DNA from: Sulfitobacter sp. D7
GTDB taxonomy: Bacteria > Pseudomonadota > Alphaproteobacteria > Rhodobacterales > Rhodobacteraceae
Assembly (NCBI RefSeq): GCF_003611275.1
Contig: NZ_CP020694.1
Span: 2,728,001-2,792,000 of the forward strand
DNA: 64,000 bases
Reading direction: 5' to 3'
Made by a program: the position numbers and the translations under genes. Shown here piece by piece: positions 34,056 to 42,616 of this stretch (position 1 is the first letter of the stretch; each line of letters opens with the position of its first letter). The notes beneath the pieces were generated by a model. The model worked only from the letters and a program-made list of their open reading frames with translations. It was not told where the DNA came from and did not search any database.

Positions 34056-35434
34056 CCCGCCGCGCGTTCCAGTGCCGGATAGCGCAGCGCCAAGGTTATG
34101 CCCCGCACCACGAAGGACACCAAGAGCGATATCCACAGCCCGTGGTTGCCCAAGCCCGGCACCAAAATCAGCGCCGTCACGGCATAGACCAGAAATGACA
34201 CCAGCATCATATTGCGCATGTCGCGCGACCGCGTGGCACCGATGAAGATGCCGTCAAACATATAGGCCGCGCAGCCCAGAACCGGGGCCGCGACCATATA
34301 GGGCAGATAGACCCGCGCGAGGTCTTGCACCTGTGGCGCCTTGGCCATCAGATCAATGATCCCCCCGCCCGAAACGGCAAAGACCAGCGCCAGCGCCAAG
34401 CTGACCAGCAGCGCCCAAGCGGAGGTCAGCACCGCTCCGCGCCGCAGGACATCACGCTGCCCCGCGCCGTAGGCCCGGCCAATGATCGCCTCGGCGGCAA
34501 AGGCGAAACCGTCCAGCCCGTAGGAGGTGATCATCAGGAATTGCAGCAGCACCTGATTGGCCGCCAGCGTCACATCGCCCAAGCCCGACCCCATGAAGAG
34601 GAACGAGACAAAGATCGCCTGCAACAGCAGTGAGCGGATCAGGATGTCGGTATTCACCCGCATCATGCGCGTCCAGCGCGGTCCGTCAAAGACCTGCGCC
34701 CAGTCGCGCCAGGCTACCCCGGCAAAGGCCGCCCGGCAGAACCACAGCCCCAAGACCGCCCCGCTCCACTCCGCGAGGAAGGTGGCGATGGCCACGCCCT
34801 CGACACCCCAGCCGAGGCCCAGCACGAACCACAGATCCAGCAGGATGTTCAGCCCGTTCATCCAGACCTGCAACACCAGCACGGCACGGCTGCGTTCCTG
34901 CGCGATGAGCCAGCCGGTGATCGCATAGATCGAGATGGCAGCAGGCGCGGACCAGATGCGGATCGCCATATATTGCCGCGCCAGCCCCTCTACCTCCGGT
35001 GATCCGGGGGCGAGTTGAAACGACGCCCAAAAGAGCGGCAGTTGCAGCGCCATCAGCACCAGTCCGGCGCCCGCGCCGATCAGCAGCCCGCGTGTCAGCA
35101 GCGCCGCGACCTCGCCCTCTTCGCCATTGCCCGCCGCCTGCGCGGTCAGGCCCACGGTGCCCATCCGCAGAAAGCCGAAAATCCAGTAAAGCGCCGACAG
35201 GATGATCGCCCCCAGCCCCACCGCGCCGATGGGTGCCGCGGCCCCCATCTGCCCGACCACGCCGGTATCGACCGCGCCAAGGATCGGGACGGTGGCGTTG
35301 GAAATGACAATGGGAACGGCGATCTTAAGCACGCGGCGATGGGTCACCACATCGCGCGCCACCAGCGTGCCACGCTTAACCGCGCGCACTTCTGCCTCGC
35401 TGAGCGGCTCGGCTTCGGCTTTAAGGTCAGCCAC
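34052..35434 (-). CDS. MATE family efflux transporter (DinF-like)
   Basis: 460-residue protein with about 12 membrane segments in two homologous halves. Visible MATE pattern: IVISNATVPILGAVDTGVVG near residue 40, GLTAQAAGNGEEGEVAALLT, and the second-half SYGLDGFAFAAEAIIGRAYG, with the GLDGFAFAAEAIIGRA motif typical of the DinF/NorM group. It exports cationic compounds or drugs with H+ or Na+ exchange; the substrate is unknown. Its start overlaps the end of the thioesterase gene by 8 bases, making a three-gene unit with the two thioesterases. Confidence 0.93.
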   Translation of the reverse strand: MADLKAEAEPLSEAEVRAVKRGTLVARDVVTHRRVLKIAVPIVISNATVPILGAVDTGVVGQMGAAAPIGAVGLGAIILSALYWIFGFLRMGTVGLTAQAAGNGEEGEVAALLTRGLLIGAGAGLVLMALQLPLFWASFQLAPGSPEVEGLARQYMAIRIWSAPAAISIYAITGWLIAQERSRAVLVLQVWMNGLNILLDLWFVLGLGWGVEGVAIATFLAEWSGAVLGLWFCRAAFAGVAWRDWAQVFDGPRWTRMMRVNTDILIRSLLLQAIFVSFLFMGSGLGDVTLAANQVLLQFLMITSYGLDGFAFAAEAIIGRAYGAGQRDVLRRGAVLTSAWALLVSLALALVFAVSGGGIIDLMAKAPQVQDLARVYLPYMVAAPVLGCAAYMFDGIFIGATRSRDMRNMMLVSFLVYAVTALILVPGLGNHGLWISLLVSFVVRGITLALRYPALERAAG

Positions 35435-35939
35435 GCCGCTGCGGCATCAGGAAATGGCCCGTGGCCTGAGCAAAAATGCGGCTGCGGTTGTCCTGCCACG
35501 CCTCAACATGCACAGAGGCATAGCGCCGCCCCGACCGGTTGATCCGCGCCCGTGCATAGGCATCGCGCGGCAGACCGGAGCGCAGGTAATCCACGGTGAA
35601 ATCGATCGTTTTGGGCAGCCGGGGCAAATGATCGGCATCCAGATTGTCCAGATCAAGCGCGCCGCTTTCCATGTCCTCCCAGATCAGTCCCCAGCTTAGG
35701 GTGATGATCGCGGTCACCTCCAAGAAGGCCGCCGTTGCACCGCCATGCAACGCAGGCAGGATCGGGTTGCCGATCAACTGTTCGGAAAAGGGCATGATGC
35801 CTGTCAGCTCATCCCCACGGCGCTCAAACTCGATGCCCAGAAAGCGGATATAGGGCACACCTTCGACCATGGCGCGCAGCACCCCGTCGCGGCGTTGCTT
35901 GATCACCTGAACCGGCTCTGGCTTGCGATGTTTGGTCAT
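35427..35939 (-). CDS. PaaI-family thioesterase (long form)
   Basis: 170-residue hotdog-fold protein with GNPILPALHGGATAAFLEVT (acyl-CoA thioesterase His-Gly-Gly signature) and TIDFTVDYLRSGLPRDAYAR, YASVHVEAWQDNRSRIFAQA. The family hydrolyses aryl- or acyl-CoA esters. The gene overlaps both neighbours (4 bases with the shorter thioesterase, 8 with the MATE gene), so it is translationally coupled in a three-gene transcript. Substrate unknown; the lipid-catabolism island just upstream suggests CoA esters. Confidence 0.88.
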   Translation of the reverse strand: MTKHRKPEPVQVIKQRRDGVLRAMVEGVPYIRFLGIEFERRGDELTGIMPFSEQLIGNPILPALHGGATAAFLEVTAIITLSWGLIWEDMESGALDLDNLDADHLPRLPKTIDFTVDYLRSGLPRDAYARARINRSGRRYASVHVEAWQDNRSRIFAQATGHFLMPQRRG

Positions 35940-36358
35940 TTGTGGCCCTCCACGGTGAAGGTTCCTGTGGCGGTGGCCACGAAATTCTCGGCGTCCTCAT
36001 CCGTCGCCGTGGCGCGCACAAAGGCGACCGAGCGGGTGACGTGATAGCAGGTCGCGCGGGTGGTGATCGTTTGGCCCGGCGTGGCGGCGCGCAGGTATTC
36101 GATCCGCAGATCCATGGTGGCGGTAGCCGAGGGATTGCTGGGGTGGCTCATCACCGCCGCGCCACAGCAAGTGTCCATCAAGGCCGAGACCGCCCCGCCG
36201 CTGATCACTCCGGTTTTGGGGTCGCCCACCAGTTTGTCATCATAGGGCATGGTGATCACGGCAGAGCCATCGCCCAACTCCTGCAGCTCCATCCCGAGCG
36301 CCATGGAATGGGGCAGCGCCTGAATGAACTGTCGCGCCATTTTCAACTTATCCGACAT
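35936..36358 (-). CDS. PaaI-family thioesterase (short form)
   Basis: 140-residue hotdog-fold protein, a paralog of the gene behind it: SMALGMELQELGDGSAVITM, KTGVISGGAVSALMDTCCGA (signature Gly-Gly with catalytic Asp), and DLRIEYLRAATPGQTITTRA, SVAFVRATATDEDAENFVAT. The start at 36358 (MSDKLKMARQ) is chosen as the family-like N-terminus; two upstream ATGs give longer unlikely extensions. It is first of the three-gene unit and divergent from a MerR gene about 120 bases away. Confidence 0.87.
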   Translation of the reverse strand: MSDKLKMARQFIQALPHSMALGMELQELGDGSAVITMPYDDKLVGDPKTGVISGGAVSALMDTCCGAAVMSHPSNPSATATMDLRIEYLRAATPGQTITTRATCYHVTRSVAFVRATATDEDAENFVATATGTFTVEGHK

Positions 36359-36476
36359 GCAGCCCACCCCTTTGCGTCTGGTTTTGACCTTTATCATGGG
36401 GGGATGGCGAAAGGGCAAGACCACCTGTTGCGCATCCCCGCGCGTGACCATAGTTTGCCTGAAGGGAGTAGATGCT

Positions 36477-36857
36477 TTGGACGATGAACGCCTGACATTC
36501 AAAGAGATGTGCGCGGCATTTGACGTGACGCCACGGACGTTGCGCTATTACGAGTATATCGAATTGCTGCAACCGCACCGCGAGGGGCGCTCGCGCTTCT
36601 ATGGCCCGCGTGAACGGGCGCGGATGAAGCTGATCCTGCGCGGCCGCAAGTTCGGCTTTGCGCTGGAAGACATCCGGCAGTGGCTGTTGATCTATGAAAA
36701 AGAGGGGACCGAGGCGCAGATGCGTACGTGGGTCACCATGGCAGATGGTCAGCTAGAAGAACTGGCCGAGCAGCGCCGCCAGTTGGACGAAGCCATGGCG
36801 GAACTGCAAAAGCTGCGCGACGACACCGCCGCGGCAATCGCTTCGAACGAGGGCTGA
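36477..36857 (+). CDS. MerR-family transcriptional regulator (paralog 1)
   Basis: 126 residues. The winged helix-turn-helix is LTFKEMCAAFDVTPRTLRYY with EYIELLQPHREGRSRFY, and a long dimerisation coiled coil follows (MADGQLEELAEQRRQLDEAM). Start is the TTG at 36477, with GAAGGGAG 8 bases upstream; no ATG fits. It is close to the MerR gene at 38137 (same motif order, VTPRTLR, LILRGRKFGFALEDIRQ versus LILRGKRFGFSLEEIRQ). No effector Cys pair is present, so metals are unlikely. It is divergent from the thioesterase unit, which is a likely target. Confidence 0.9.
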   Translation: MDDERLTFKEMCAAFDVTPRTLRYYEYIELLQPHREGRSRFYGPRERARMKLILRGRKFGFALEDIRQWLLIYEKEGTEAQMRTWVTMADGQLEELAEQRRQLDEAMAELQKLRDDTAAAIASNEG

Positions 36858-36866
36858 CCCGCAGCC

Positions 36867-37091
36867 TCAGCGGCCGCCGGACTGCGACAACTGCGCGATC
36901 AGCATCTGCAAATCCGCGGTGATGCGGATGAGGTCTGAAACCACATCTGGGCTCGCATCGCCCGCCAAATCGAATGCGCTGTTCTCGATGGTTTCAGATG
37001 CGGCTTTCAAATCCGCGACCACGCGTACGCGGGTCTGCGCGTCGGAACCGTTGCCAGCCCCATTACCAGTCTGTTCTTGTTTTTGTGACAT
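36867..37091 (-). CDS. Small hypothetical acidic/hydroxyl-rich protein
   Basis: 74 residues, no signal peptide or membrane helix. A Gln/Gly/Asn-rich start (SQKQEQTGNGAGNGSDAQ) precedes a predicted amphipathic region (VVADLKAASETIENSAFDLA, VVSDLIRITADLQMLIAQLS). No family recognised. It lies between the convergent MerR gene (9 bases from its stop) and the LuxR gene on the same strand, 100 bases upstream of it. ATG is at 37091 with AAAGAGG upstream, which supports it as a real gene. Confidence 0.6.
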   Translation of the reverse strand: MSQKQEQTGNGAGNGSDAQTRVRVVADLKAASETIENSAFDLAGDASPDVVSDLIRITADLQMLIAQLSQSGGR

Positions 37092-37191
37092 GCTTCGAAC
37101 CTCTTTGGGTGAAGGACCCGCACCTACAGCCGGTCCGACGCAGGGTCATGTCACGCAGTCACGCGACAATGACGCGGGGTCAGCATACCGC

Positions 37192-37953
37192 CTAGGGCGG
37201 CCCTTCTTTTGGACGGCGCAGCAGCCCCGCGCCCAGACCCCGGATGGCGGCGGTGGTGCGGTCATTCACGTCAAGCTTGGAAAAGATCCGCCGCACGATC
37301 GTATCGACCGTATGAGGCGAAATCCCCAGTATTTCGGCAATGACGCTGTTGCTCTTGCCGGTGGCGATCCACTCCAGCACCTCAACTTCACGCGGAGAAA
37401 GGCCGAAATCGCGTGCCGATTGGCTTTCGGCCAAGGCGCAATAGCGCAGATGCGCGATTTGGGCCGCGCTGAGAAGTTTGTACAACGCCCCCGGCGACAG
37501 ACGCGCCTGTTTGGCGGCAAACCCCAGCCCCACAACGGCGGAATCCCCGCCCGGGCCATGCACTTTGAGGGAGATGCCGTCATTCGGGTAGCGCCGCATC
37601 AACCCTTTCATATAGACGCTTTCCGCAGGGGTCAGCCGCGCCGCGCCCGCCACATCCGACCAATAGAGCGGCATCACCTGTTGTCGGGCCAGCGCTTCGA
37701 CAGGGCTTTCGCGCAGCTTCTCTACATCCAGAAATTGCGAATGCCACTGCGGCCCCTCCGCGCCATTGCCGTTGAACTTATAGAGGATCGCAGGTGCGCC
37801 GGGGCTGTCCCCGTGATAGCTGACCAGATCGATCCCAAGCCCTTGATAATAGCCTAGACCGCAGGCCAAAATACCCGCAGCGGAGGTGGCGTTCTGCGCG
37901 CAGTGAACCAGTTCGTCCAGCGTTTTCGGCCCGTTTTGATCGAGGTTTGCCAT
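37192..37953 (-). CDS. LuxR-type solo regulator with autoinducer-binding-like domain
   Basis: 253 residues. The C-terminal LuxR helix-turn-helix is clear near residues 185-245 (SARDFGLSPREVEVLEWIAT, GISPHTVDTIVRRIFSKLDV). The N-terminal part follows the AHL-binding family pattern: VMPLYWSDVAG, then LTPAESVYMKGLMRRYPNDG and SLKVHGPGGDSAVVGLGFAA. In the block where family members have Asp-Pro-Val, this protein reads ESPVE, so the usual acyl-amide-binding Asp seems missing. There is no luxI within the window. It is an orphan (solo) receptor or one that senses something else. Confidence 0.87.
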   Translation of the reverse strand: MANLDQNGPKTLDELVHCAQNATSAAGILACGLGYYQGLGIDLVSYHGDSPGAPAILYKFNGNGAEGPQWHSQFLDVEKLRESPVEALARQQVMPLYWSDVAGAARLTPAESVYMKGLMRRYPNDGISLKVHGPGGDSAVVGLGFAAKQARLSPGALYKLLSAAQIAHLRYCALAESQSARDFGLSPREVEVLEWIATGKSNSVIAEILGISPHTVDTIVRRIFSKLDVNDRTTAAIRGLGAGLLRRPKEGPP

Positions 37954-38055
37954 CTCCTACCCACTTTGATGCTCAAGCCCATCGGGGGCGGGGGCGCCCC
38001 ACCTGTCCCAACCTACAGGAAATCCCCCCGCGTATAAAGTGACGCAACGTATCGC

Positions 38056-38070
38056 TTACGTCAACGTCAA
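38056..38070 (+). promoter_or_regulatory. Candidate MerR (LiuR-type) operator TTACGTCAACGTCAA
   Basis: The sequence is made of two ACGT-centred half-sites (TTACGT, AACGTCAA) 5-6 bases apart and lies 67 bases upstream of the MerR start at 38137. LiuR, a MerR-family regulator of branched-chain and fatty acid degradation in proteobacteria, recognises ACGT-rich palindromes. The resemblance is from memory and is an inference. Position and orientation fit autoregulation and control of the downstream fad genes. Confidence 0.4.
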
Positions 38071-38136
38071 CTCCCGTTGTATCAGCAAGGTCAGCCCCCA
38101 ACTGAAGTCTCGAAACGACGATTGGAGAGTGAAGAG

Positions 38137-38538
38137 ATGACCGCCGACACGCTGACCATTCGCCAGATGTGCGACGCTTTTGAAGTGACCCCGCGGACCC
38201 TGCGGTTCTACGAAGCGAAAGAGCTGCTCTTTCCGTTGCGCGAGGGCCAAAAACGCCTTTTTACCAAAAGCGACCGTGCCCGGCTCAAGCTGATCCTGCG
38301 CGGCAAACGCTTTGGTTTCAGCCTCGAAGAGATCCGTCAGTTGCTCGACCTCTATCACATGGGTGACCAGCAGCAGACGCAAATCGCCGCAGCCTATGAA
38401 ATCGCCCGCGCCCGTCTGGCCGACCTCGAATCGCGCCGCGAAGAGCTGAATGAAGCAATCGAAGACCTTAAAGACCAGTTAAAATGGGGGGAAAAGATGA
38501 TTTCCTCCATGAACCAACCCCGCCGCGCCGCTGAATAA
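38137..38538 (+). CDS. MerR-family transcriptional regulator (paralog 2)
   Basis: 133 residues. Helix-turn-helix LTIRQMCDAFEVTPRTLRFY, wing KELLFPLREGQKRLFTK, then the coiled-coil dimer helix (ARARLADLESRREELNEAIE). It lies 70 bases upstream of the fadE-type gene in the same direction and is the probable regulator of that operon. It is paralogous to the MerR gene at 36477. The start at 38137 is preceded by GGAGAG; an ATG at 38077 is unlikely. Without the Cys residues used for metal sensing it probably senses an acyl-CoA (inference). Confidence 0.92.
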   Translation: MTADTLTIRQMCDAFEVTPRTLRFYEAKELLFPLREGQKRLFTKSDRARLKLILRGKRFGFSLEEIRQLLDLYHMGDQQQTQIAAAYEIARARLADLESRREELNEAIEDLKDQLKWGEKMISSMNQPRRAAE

Positions 38539-38607
38539 ACGCAGCCGAACAACCCCGGCGGCAATGCCTGCACCCACATCCATAAAAAGACGACCCGGAG
38601 AGCAAAG

Positions 38608-40389
38608 ATGCCCAGTTACACAGCCCCCACCAAAGACCTGCAATTCGTTCTGCACGACGTGCTGAAAGTGACCGAAAGCAAGACCCCCGGCTATGATGAG
38701 CTGGAGCCTGATTTCACCTCCGCCATTCTTGAAGAAGCAGGCAAGCTGACCTCCGAAGTCCTCGCCCCGCTGAACGCCGTGGGTGACCAAGAAGGCTGCC
38801 GCTTGGAGAATGGCGTGGTCTATACGCCCAAAGGCTTCAAGGAAGCCTTTGAAAAGGTGAAAGAAGGCGGCTGGACGGGCCTCGACATGCCCGAAGCTTA
38901 TGGCGGGCAAAACATGCCCTATGTCCTCGGCACCGCTGTGGGCGAGATGTTCTCTGCCGCGAACCAAGCCTTCACCATGTATCAGGGCCTGACCCACGGC
39001 GCGGCCTCGGCGATCCTCGCCCATGGCACCGACGCGCAGAAAGATACCTATCTGCCCAAGATGGTGTCCTGCGAGTGGACCGGCACGATGAACCTGACCG
39101 AGCCGCATTGCGGCACCGATCTGGGCCTAATGCGCACCAAAGCCGCGCCGCAGGACGATGGCAGCTACAAGATCTCCGGCCAGAAAATCTTCATCTCGTC
39201 GGGTGAACACGACATGGCCGACAACATCATCCATCTGGTGCTGGCCAAGATCGAAGGCGGCCCCGAAGGCATCAAAGGCGTGTCGCTCTTCATCGTGCCC
39301 AAGTTCATGGTGAACGAAGACGGCTCCTTGGGTGAGCGCAACGGCGTCTCCGTCGGCTCCATCGAAGAGAAGATGGGCATCCACGGCAACTCCACCTGCG
39401 TGATGAACTACGACGGTGCCACCGGCTATCTGCTGGGGACCGAGCACAAGGGCATGCGCGCCATGTTCACCATGATGAACGAAGCCCGCGTCGGCGTCGG
39501 CATGCAGGGTCTGGCACAGGCCGAAGTCGCCTATCAGAACGCTGTGATCTACGCCAACGACCGCCTGCAGGGCCGCGCCGTGACCGGTGCCGTGGCGCCT
39601 GAAAAGCCCGCCGATCCGCTGATCGTCCACCCCGACATCCGCCGCTCGCTGATGGACCAAAAAAGCTTTGTCGAAGCCGCCCGCGCCTTCATCCTTTGGG
39701 GTGCGACAATGATCGACGCCGCCCACCGCGCCGAGGATAAAGACGCCGACGGCCTCGTGTCGCTGCTGACCCCGGTGATCAAAGGTTTCTTGACCGATCA
39801 AGGCTACGATATGACCGTGAAGGCCCAGCAGGTCTACGGCGGCCACGGCTATATCGAAGAATGGGGCATGTCCCAGTTCACCCGCGACGCCCGCATCGCC
39901 CAAATCTACGAAGGTGCCAACGGCGTCCAGGCGCTCGACCTCGTGGGCCGCAAACTGGCCCAAGACGGCGGCAAACATGTGATGGCGTTCTTCGATCTGA
40001 TCAAAGGCTTCATCAAGGACAACGCGGGCCAAGATGCCGAGTTCGACGCAGCCTTCCTCGACCCGCTAAAGGCGGCCAGCAAAGACCTTCAATCGGCGGG
40101 CATGTACTTCATGCAGAACGGCATGAAGAACCCCAACCACGCGCTCGCAGGCTCCAACGACTTCATGCATATGTTCGGCCATGTCTGCCTTGGCCTGATG
40201 TGGGCCAAAATGGGTCTCGCGGCAAAAGAGGCGTTGAAGAACGGCAGCGGCGACGCCACGTTCTATGAGACGAAGTTGGCCACCGGGCGCTACTATATGG
40301 CACGGCAACTGCCCGCCACGGCGCTGCACCTGACCCGCATCCAATCGGGCGCGGATACTGTCATGGCGCTGGAGGCCGCAAACTTCTAA
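38608..40389 (+). CDS. FadE/DmdC-type long acyl-CoA dehydrogenase
   Basis: 593-residue acyl-CoA dehydrogenase with the extra C-terminal domain (about 440-590) shared with FadE-like and 3-methylmercaptopropionyl-CoA dehydrogenases (DmdC). Visible: [79 protein letters not shown], and [20 protein letters not shown] with the catalytic Glu. FAD enzyme of beta-oxidation. Whether the substrate is fatty acyl-CoA or a sulfur-containing acyl-CoA from DMSP cannot be told. First structural gene after the MerR regulator. Confidence 0.93.
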   Translation: MPSYTAPTKDLQFVLHDVLKVTESKTPGYDELEPDFTSAILEEAGKLTSEVLAPLNAVGDQEGCRLENGVVYTPKGFKEAFEKVKEGGWTGLDMPEAYGGQNMPYVLGTAVGEMFSAANQAFTMYQGLTHGAASAILAHGTDAQKDTYLPKMVSCEWTGTMNLTEPHCGTDLGLMRTKAAPQDDGSYKISGQKIFISSGEHDMADNIIHLVLAKIEGGPEGIKGVSLFIVPKFMVNEDGSLGERNGVSVGSIEEKMGIHGNSTCVMNYDGATGYLLGTEHKGMRAMFTMMNEARVGVGMQGLAQAEVAYQNAVIYANDRLQGRAVTGAVAPEKPADPLIVHPDIRRSLMDQKSFVEAARAFILWGATMIDAAHRAEDKDADGLVSLLTPVIKGFLTDQGYDMTVKAQQVYGGHGYIEEWGMSQFTRDARIAQIYEGANGVQALDLVGRKLAQDGGKHVMAFFDLIKGFIKDNAGQDAEFDAAFLDPLKAASKDLQSAGMYFMQNGMKNPNHALAGSNDFMHMFGHVCLGLMWAKMGLAAKEALKNGSGDATFYETKLATGRYYMARQLPATALHLTRIQSGADTVMALEAANF

Positions 40390-40396
40390 AACGGGT

Positions 40397-40417
40397 GGTG
40401 GGGGCCTGTCCCCCACC
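40397..40417 (+). promoter_or_regulatory. Intercistronic hairpin after the fadE-type gene
   Basis: GGTGGGGG and CCCCCACC form an 8-bp stem with loop CCTGT, directly between the 593-residue gene and the small protein gene. No T-run follows (CTGCCC), so it is likely an mRNA stability or processing element that lets the first gene be more abundant. Confidence 0.6.
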
Positions 40418-40439
40418 CTGCCCAACACCCGGAGAGACC

Positions 40440-40652
40440 ATGCCAAAACGCTTCCGCCTGACCCGCCGCTTCCCCGTCGCCATGACCGAAGAGGGCTACC
40501 GCAGGCTGAAGAAGTTCAGCACGGATGCAGGTCTTGATGAAGGGGAAGCACTGTCGTTCCTGTTCGAGAATTTCAACTCGGTCATGAACGAAGAAAACCT
40601 GACCGCGCGGCTGCGCCTGTTCAACGCCGAACTGGAAAGCCGCAAACGCTGA
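40440..40652 (+). CDS. Small ribbon-helix-helix-like protein inside the acyl-CoA dehydrogenase operon
   Basis: 70 residues, [20 protein letters not shown] at the start, with GGAGAG 5 bases upstream. The pattern strand ([15 protein letters not shown]), helix ([20 protein letters not shown]), helix ([20 protein letters not shown]) fits a ribbon-helix-helix (CopG/Arc-like) DNA-binding fold, which is an inference. Basic overall. It sits between two acyl-CoA dehydrogenases (17 bases before the second). It may tune the operon as an autoregulator. I do not recognise the family. Confidence 0.72.
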   Translation: MPKRFRLTRRFPVAMTEEGYRRLKKFSTDAGLDEGEALSFLFENFNSVMNEENLTARLRLFNAELESRKR

Positions 40653-40669
40653 ACCCTGGGGAGGGGCGG

Positions 40670-41821
40670 ATGACGCAAGGCAAGACATCCAGCTGGATGA
40701 CCGACGAACACCAGATGATCGCCGATATGACGGCGCAATTCATCGACGCCGAATGGGCGCCCAAGTTCGAGAAATGGCGCAAACAAGGCCAAATGGACCG
40801 CGAGACTTGGGCACAGGCGGGTGAGCTCGGCCTGCTCTGCCCCTCGGTGCCCGAAGAATATGGCGGGGCCGGCGGTGATTTCGGCCACGAAGCCGCGATT
40901 CTGATCGAAGGCTCGCGCGCCAACCTCGCCTCTTGGGGCCATGGCATCCACTCGGGCATCGTCGCGCATTACATCCTCGCCTATGGCACCGAAGACCAGA
41001 AAAAACGCTGGCTGCCCAAGATGGTCTCGGGCGAGTTGGTCGGCGCGCTGGCGATGACCGAACCTTCCACCGGATCGGACGTGCAGCGGATCAAAACCAA
41101 GGCGATCCGCGACGGCAACGCCTATAAGCTCTCTGGCCAAAAGACCTTCATCACCAACGGCCAGCACGCCAATCTGATCATCGTCGCGGCCAAAACCGAC
41201 CCCAAGGAAGGTTCCAAAGGCGTCTCGCTCGTTGTCGTCGAAACCGACGGCGCACAGGGTTTTCAACGCGGCCGCAACCTCGACAAGATCGGCCTGCATG
41301 CGGCGGACACCTCAGAACTGTTCTTCGACAACGTCGAAATCCCACCAGAAAACATCCTTGGCCAAGACGAAGGCCAAGGCTTCTACCAAATGATGCAACA
41401 ACTCCCGCAAGAACGCCTGATCATCGGCTGCGGTGCGGTCGGCGCGATGGAAGGCGCCGTGGCGCGCACGATTCAATACTGCAAAGAACGCGAAGCCTTC
41501 GGCGGCCCGCTGACCCAGTTCCAGAACACCCGCTTCCAACTGGCCGAAGTGAAAACCAAAACCATGGTGGCCCGCGCCTTCCTCGACGAATGCATCAGCG
41601 AACATCTGCGCGGGGAGCTAACCGTCGATAAGGCCGCGATGCAAAAATACTGGCTGACCGACACCCAAGGCGAAGTGCTTGATGCCTGCTTGCAACTGCA
41701 CGGTGGCTACGGCTTCATGCAGGAATATGCGGTCGGCGAAATGTGGGCCGACGCGCGGGTGCAGCGCATCTACGGCGGCACCAACGAGATCATGAAGGAA
41801 CTGATCGCGCGCAATCTCTGA
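40670..41821 (+). CDS. Acyl-CoA dehydrogenase (short/medium-chain type)
   Basis: 383-residue FAD acyl-CoA dehydrogenase. Visible: [100 protein letters not shown], and the C-terminal [20 protein letters not shown]. The position normally holding the catalytic Glu reads YGGTNEIM, the usual pattern where the base is supplied elsewhere in the short-chain class. Catalyses alpha,beta-desaturation of acyl-CoA. A terminator follows. Confidence 0.94.
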   Translation: MTQGKTSSWMTDEHQMIADMTAQFIDAEWAPKFEKWRKQGQMDRETWAQAGELGLLCPSVPEEYGGAGGDFGHEAAILIEGSRANLASWGHGIHSGIVAHYILAYGTEDQKKRWLPKMVSGELVGALAMTEPSTGSDVQRIKTKAIRDGNAYKLSGQKTFITNGQHANLIIVAAKTDPKEGSKGVSLVVVETDGAQGFQRGRNLDKIGLHAADTSELFFDNVEIPPENILGQDEGQGFYQMMQQLPQERLIIGCGAVGAMEGAVARTIQYCKEREAFGGPLTQFQNTRFQLAEVKTKTMVARAFLDECISEHLRGELTVDKAAMQKYWLTDTQGEVLDACLQLHGGYGFMQEYAVGEMWADARVQRIYGGTNEIMKELIARNL

Positions 41822-41861
41822 CCGCGCGCCCAGCCCCGGCCGCCGCGCAGAGGTATTTAAG

Positions 41862-41904
41862 AAAGGATGAAAATAAGGGCGCAAGACCCCCTCTTCATCC
41901 TTTT
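41862..41904 (+). terminator. Rho-independent terminator after the second acyl-CoA dehydrogenase
   Basis: AAAGGATGAA pairs with TTCATCCTTT, a perfect 10-bp stem, with a second inner pairing (AGGG with CCCC) and a T-run (TTTT). It splits the lipid-catabolism island into two transcripts, so the GST-thiolase-FadJ genes need their own promoter or rely on read-through. Confidence 0.8.
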
Positions 41905-41959
41905 ACCAAATACCGTCCGACCGTGCCGCGAACGATGACAGATTGAGGAGGAATGATAC

Positions 41960-42598
41960 GTGACCATCCAGCTTTACTGCTTTGGCGAATCCGGCAACGC
42001 CTATAAGGCCGCGCTTGCCTTGGAACTCTCAGGCTTGGACTGGAAGCCGGTGAAGGTCGACTTTTTCGGCGGCCAGACGCGGCAGCCCGACTATCGCGCG
42101 CAGATCAACAACATGGGCGAGGCCCCGGTGATGATCGACGGCGATCTCCGGCTCACGCAATCGGGCGTGATTCAGGATTACGTCGCGGAAAAGGCGGGCA
42201 AATTCGGCGGCGGCGACGCGACGGAACGGCGTGAAATAATGCGTTGGGTGCTATGGGATAACCACAAGCTGAGTGGTGTTGCTGGGATGACCCGTTTCTT
42301 GATGAATTTCCTGCCCGAAGACAAACGCCCCGCCGAGGTTATTGCCTTTAGCCAAGGGCGGCTCAAGGCAGCCTACGGCGTGCTGAACGACCATCTCGAC
42401 GGCCGCGACTGGATCGTGGGCGACGAATTGACCAACGCAGACCTCAGCTGCTGCGGGTATCTTTATTACCCCGAGCCTTTTGGCTTTGACCGCAGCGACT
42501 GGCCCCATATCGACGCGTGGCTCACGCGTTTGAGCGAAACACCGGGCTGGAAGGCCCCATACGACCTGATGCCCGGCAGCCCTGCTGACCGCGCCTGA
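41960..42598 (+). CDS. Glutathione S-transferase family protein
   Basis: 212 residues starting at GTG (41960) with GAGGAGG 8 bases upstream. The N-terminal thioredoxin-fold domain is TIQLYCFGESGNAYKAALAL (GST-type Ser/Tyr active-site region) with MGEAPVMIDGDLRLTQSGVI. The C-terminal helical domain contains RLKAAYGVLNDHLDGRDWIV and DELTNADLSCCGYLYYPEPF. It conjugates or reduces electrophiles with glutathione. It leads the thiolase-FadJ transcript, with a 15-base gap to fadA, and may detoxify reactive acyl intermediates (inference). Confidence 0.9.
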   Translation: MTIQLYCFGESGNAYKAALALELSGLDWKPVKVDFFGGQTRQPDYRAQINNMGEAPVMIDGDLRLTQSGVIQDYVAEKAGKFGGGDATERREIMRWVLWDNHKLSGVAGMTRFLMNFLPEDKRPAEVIAFSQGRLKAAYGVLNDHLDGRDWIVGDELTNADLSCCGYLYYPEPFGFDRSDWPHIDAWLTRLSETPGWKAPYDLMPGSPADRA

Positions 42599-42616
42599 CC
42601 CTCGGAGGACATGAAC

